DNA of 64,000 bases. Source: Parasponia andersonii (taxonomy: Eukaryota; Streptophyta; Magnoliopsida; Rosales; Cannabaceae). Shown here one piece after another: positions 62,199-64,000 of the stretch. The DNA is taken from contig JXTB01000154.1 of the NCBI GenBank assembly GCA_002914805.1, forward strand, positions 668,502 to 732,501, given 5' to 3'. A program made the translations under genes and the position numbers. The notes beneath the pieces were generated by a model, which saw nothing but the letters and a program-made list of their open reading frames with translations, did no database searches and was not told the origin of the DNA. Within the stretch, counting starts at the first letter, position 1. Each line of letters starts with the position of its first letter.

Positions 62199-63153
62199 AA
62201 GAAATTATATTAACTTGCTTAGAATAATCATGCATGTCTCTACTTTGTGACATCTTTATCTATAATTTTTTTAAAGGTTTAGATATAACATGTATGATTG
62301 ATGAAATTTTTATGATTTTCTTGAGATATTCAGTATTTGAGATTGAATTCTGAGTTTTGTGTTATAAAGTTTGCATATTAGGACGAAAAATCGCATTAGA
62401 TTTCAAATTATCTGATTTTAAAATCGAGTAATTAATACTAAGGCTGGAATTTGGTGATGCGGTGCCCAAGACAGAAAGTTGGCACTGAAGTGCCACACTT
62501 GAGACGGGTGGTGCTGCGGCGCCACGACAGTGGCACTGTCGCGCCACCATATAATCATGGTGGCGTTGCGGTGCTACGCAACTGGTGTCGCAGTGCCACC
62601 TTTGCAGTTGCGATGGCACCGTGGCACCGCATATTGGCACTACAACGCCACCACCTGGGAAGAGAAAAATTTTTAGGTCAAAATTTTGACCTAATTAAGG
62701 TACACAGTTTCAATTTGAGTAGAATTGAGCCGTTTTCGACTCAATCTAAGGAGTTCCAACCTGAAATTTTACCAATCGGTTTTATTTTCTCAACCCAACT
62801 TTAGTACAACCCGCACTTTATCCGTTGAAAACTATATTTGGCATTGAGAGTTTATAAAAGTGCTTGAAACTCAGTCGGTCATCTATTAATATTTTTGCAT
62901 TGAAATTTTCAGTTTAATATTTTGGGCACTTTGGTTATTATTTTCTTTCCACTGTGTGTTTAAATATTTTGAAATAGATGAGCTGAAATAACATGTTATC
63001 AAAGTAATCTCTATTGTGTTGATTTATTTATTTTGAAATATTTAAATGATTGTGTATTTATTGTTCATGCTAATAATTACCGGCCCAAAGGAATGTGATC
63101 ATTTGGCCGAATAATGAACACACCTGCGGTAATAGATATATGGTGGTTGTTAA
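62199..63153 (+). other. Leader or interior fragment of the second Copia-like element
   Basis: No gag motif is visible. A GC-rich island at about 62455-62655 is built from repeated gtggc/gcgccac-like words (ggcactg, gtgccac, gcgccac, ggcgttgcggtg) in both orientations, in otherwise AT-rich DNA. The segment stops at 63153, where the Gypsy LTR begins, so the element appears interrupted by it. Confidence 0.45.
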
Positions 63154-64000
63154 TGTAAAAATCTGGAATTTTCGAGGGTAATTTAGACATTTTACCAATT
63201 TTCTGGATAAAATATTGTGTGGATTAATTTGCAAAAGTATTGTACAGAGGGACTAAATTGCAAAATTTAGGGGACTAGATTGATAGAGATTTGAAATTTT
63301 GGGGACTTATGTGTAATTTTTGAAAAATTACACAGCCCTATAAGATTGGGCCACATGGCCCTGCTCAACCAATCCTCTCTCTTCTTCTCTCTCTCTCCCG
63401 GAAACTCTCTTTCTCTCTCCTCTCTCGGATCTCTCTCGGCCGCACCACCGCAGGACCGCCGCTGGCCACCGTCGGCCCGCGCCACCGACCGGCGAAGGTC
63501 TCCCTTGCTGCGCCGAAGCTCCACCACCTGTCCCCGGTCGTCGCCGCCGCCTGTATCGTCAGAAATCTCCAAGGAGACCGAATCGGTTTTTTCGTCACTG
63601 GCGACGATTTCGGCCACCATTCGGCCTCAAACCGGTCCCGTTGGATTCGTATCGTTGCAAGGATCATCAAGGTATATATATCTCAACTCCATTTTGCCCG
63701 GATCGAAAGTTGCCATTTTTGGGCATTTCGAGTTTATGGTTGTTATTCTCGATCCGGCCGTTGGATTGTGTTTTTGACTGCATTTTGGGAATGTACTCGG
63801 AAAATGGAGAAATTTGATATATATATATATATATATATATATTGTGTGGTTTGGTGATCGGCACAATAATCGAGATCGGACGGTCAAGATTTTGTCTCGT
63901 TTTGCGTGCCACCAGTCCGGTGTGGGCCCGGACCCGAATTGGACAAGTTATATGTCTAACCTAGCTATTTTGGGTGCTAGGAATTCAGTGAAGAGGTCCG
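63154..64000 (+). mobile_element. Gypsy-type LTR, plus orientation, running off the window end
   Basis: Starts tgtaaaaatctggaattttc and follows the inverted copy at 10996-10163 closely: attttaccaattttctggat, ccctataagattgggcca, the CT-rich tract at about 63373-63425, the GC-rich segment at 63430-63640, ggtatatatatctcaactcc, a TA run at 63820-63842, and cctagctattttgggtgcta at the end. The ORFs here (63267-63912) are LTR sequence, not genes. Whether a full element follows lies outside the window. Confidence 0.85.

Noticed and set aside
62362..62804. ORFs of 92 and 117 codons across the GC-rich island
   Set aside because: Translations of a word-repeat region in both strands, with no domain; the openness comes from the GC-rich repeats.
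10996..63154. A single giant retrotransposon bounded by the two Gypsy LTR copies
   Set aside because: The LTRs are in opposite orientation and enclose ordinary host genes; they are separate insertions.

Overview
The window looks like nuclear DNA from a core eudicot, probably a rosid. It is AT-rich. It holds seven spliced plant genes with canonical GT-AG introns, separated by long stretches of retrotransposon remnants, foldback elements and TA/GA microsatellites. One ambiguous base (n at 12876) points to a draft assembly. I cannot name the species. Nothing suggests a bacterial, viral or organellar origin.

Gene layout: a plant CCDC93 homologue (1617-5793, +); a gibberellin 3-oxidase (11816-14143, -); a TIFY8-type TIFY protein (22128-25493, -); a P-class PPR protein of the At5g11310/SOAR1 type (34721-37086, -); a small plastid-type 2Fe-2S ferredoxin-like protein (43936-46721, +); an ISS1/VAS1-type aromatic aminotransferase (46979-49285, -); and an A2-type cyclin (54409-59095, +). 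Exon boundaries were worked out by hand from splice signals, reading-frame continuity and similarity to the families. Each gene model reads through to a stop with no frame break.

Between the genes lie mobile elements. A Gypsy-type LTR sits at about 8.85-10.996 kb on the minus strand. A second copy of the same LTR starts at 63154 on the plus strand and runs off the end. A decayed Tork-like Copia element on the minus strand (27.78-32.92 kb) has a primer binding site, broken gag and pol, and a 3' LTR fused to a truncated reverse transcriptase. It is itself interrupted by a 1371-bp solo-LTR-like insertion with a near-perfect 5-bp target duplication. Two further Copia remnants lie at 59.9-63.15 kb. 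At least six foldback/MITE candidates, a tRNA-derived SINE candidate, two 21-base poly-G tracts and several tandem arrays account for much of the remaining noncoding DNA.

The genes do not form one pathway. GA3ox, ISS1, the SOAR1-like PPR and TIFY8 each belong to families linked to gibberellin, auxin/ethylene, ABA and jasmonate biology respectively, probably by chance. Gene order is more informative: from memory, GA3ox-ISS1-CYCA2 and CCDC93-TIFY8 are neighbours on two different Arabidopsis chromosomes, while here they are interleaved. That fits an unfractionated ancestral block. I found no convincing previously undescribed system. The best leads are the interleaved synteny, an in-frame 81-bp intron in ISS1, and the nested and inverted retroelement structures.
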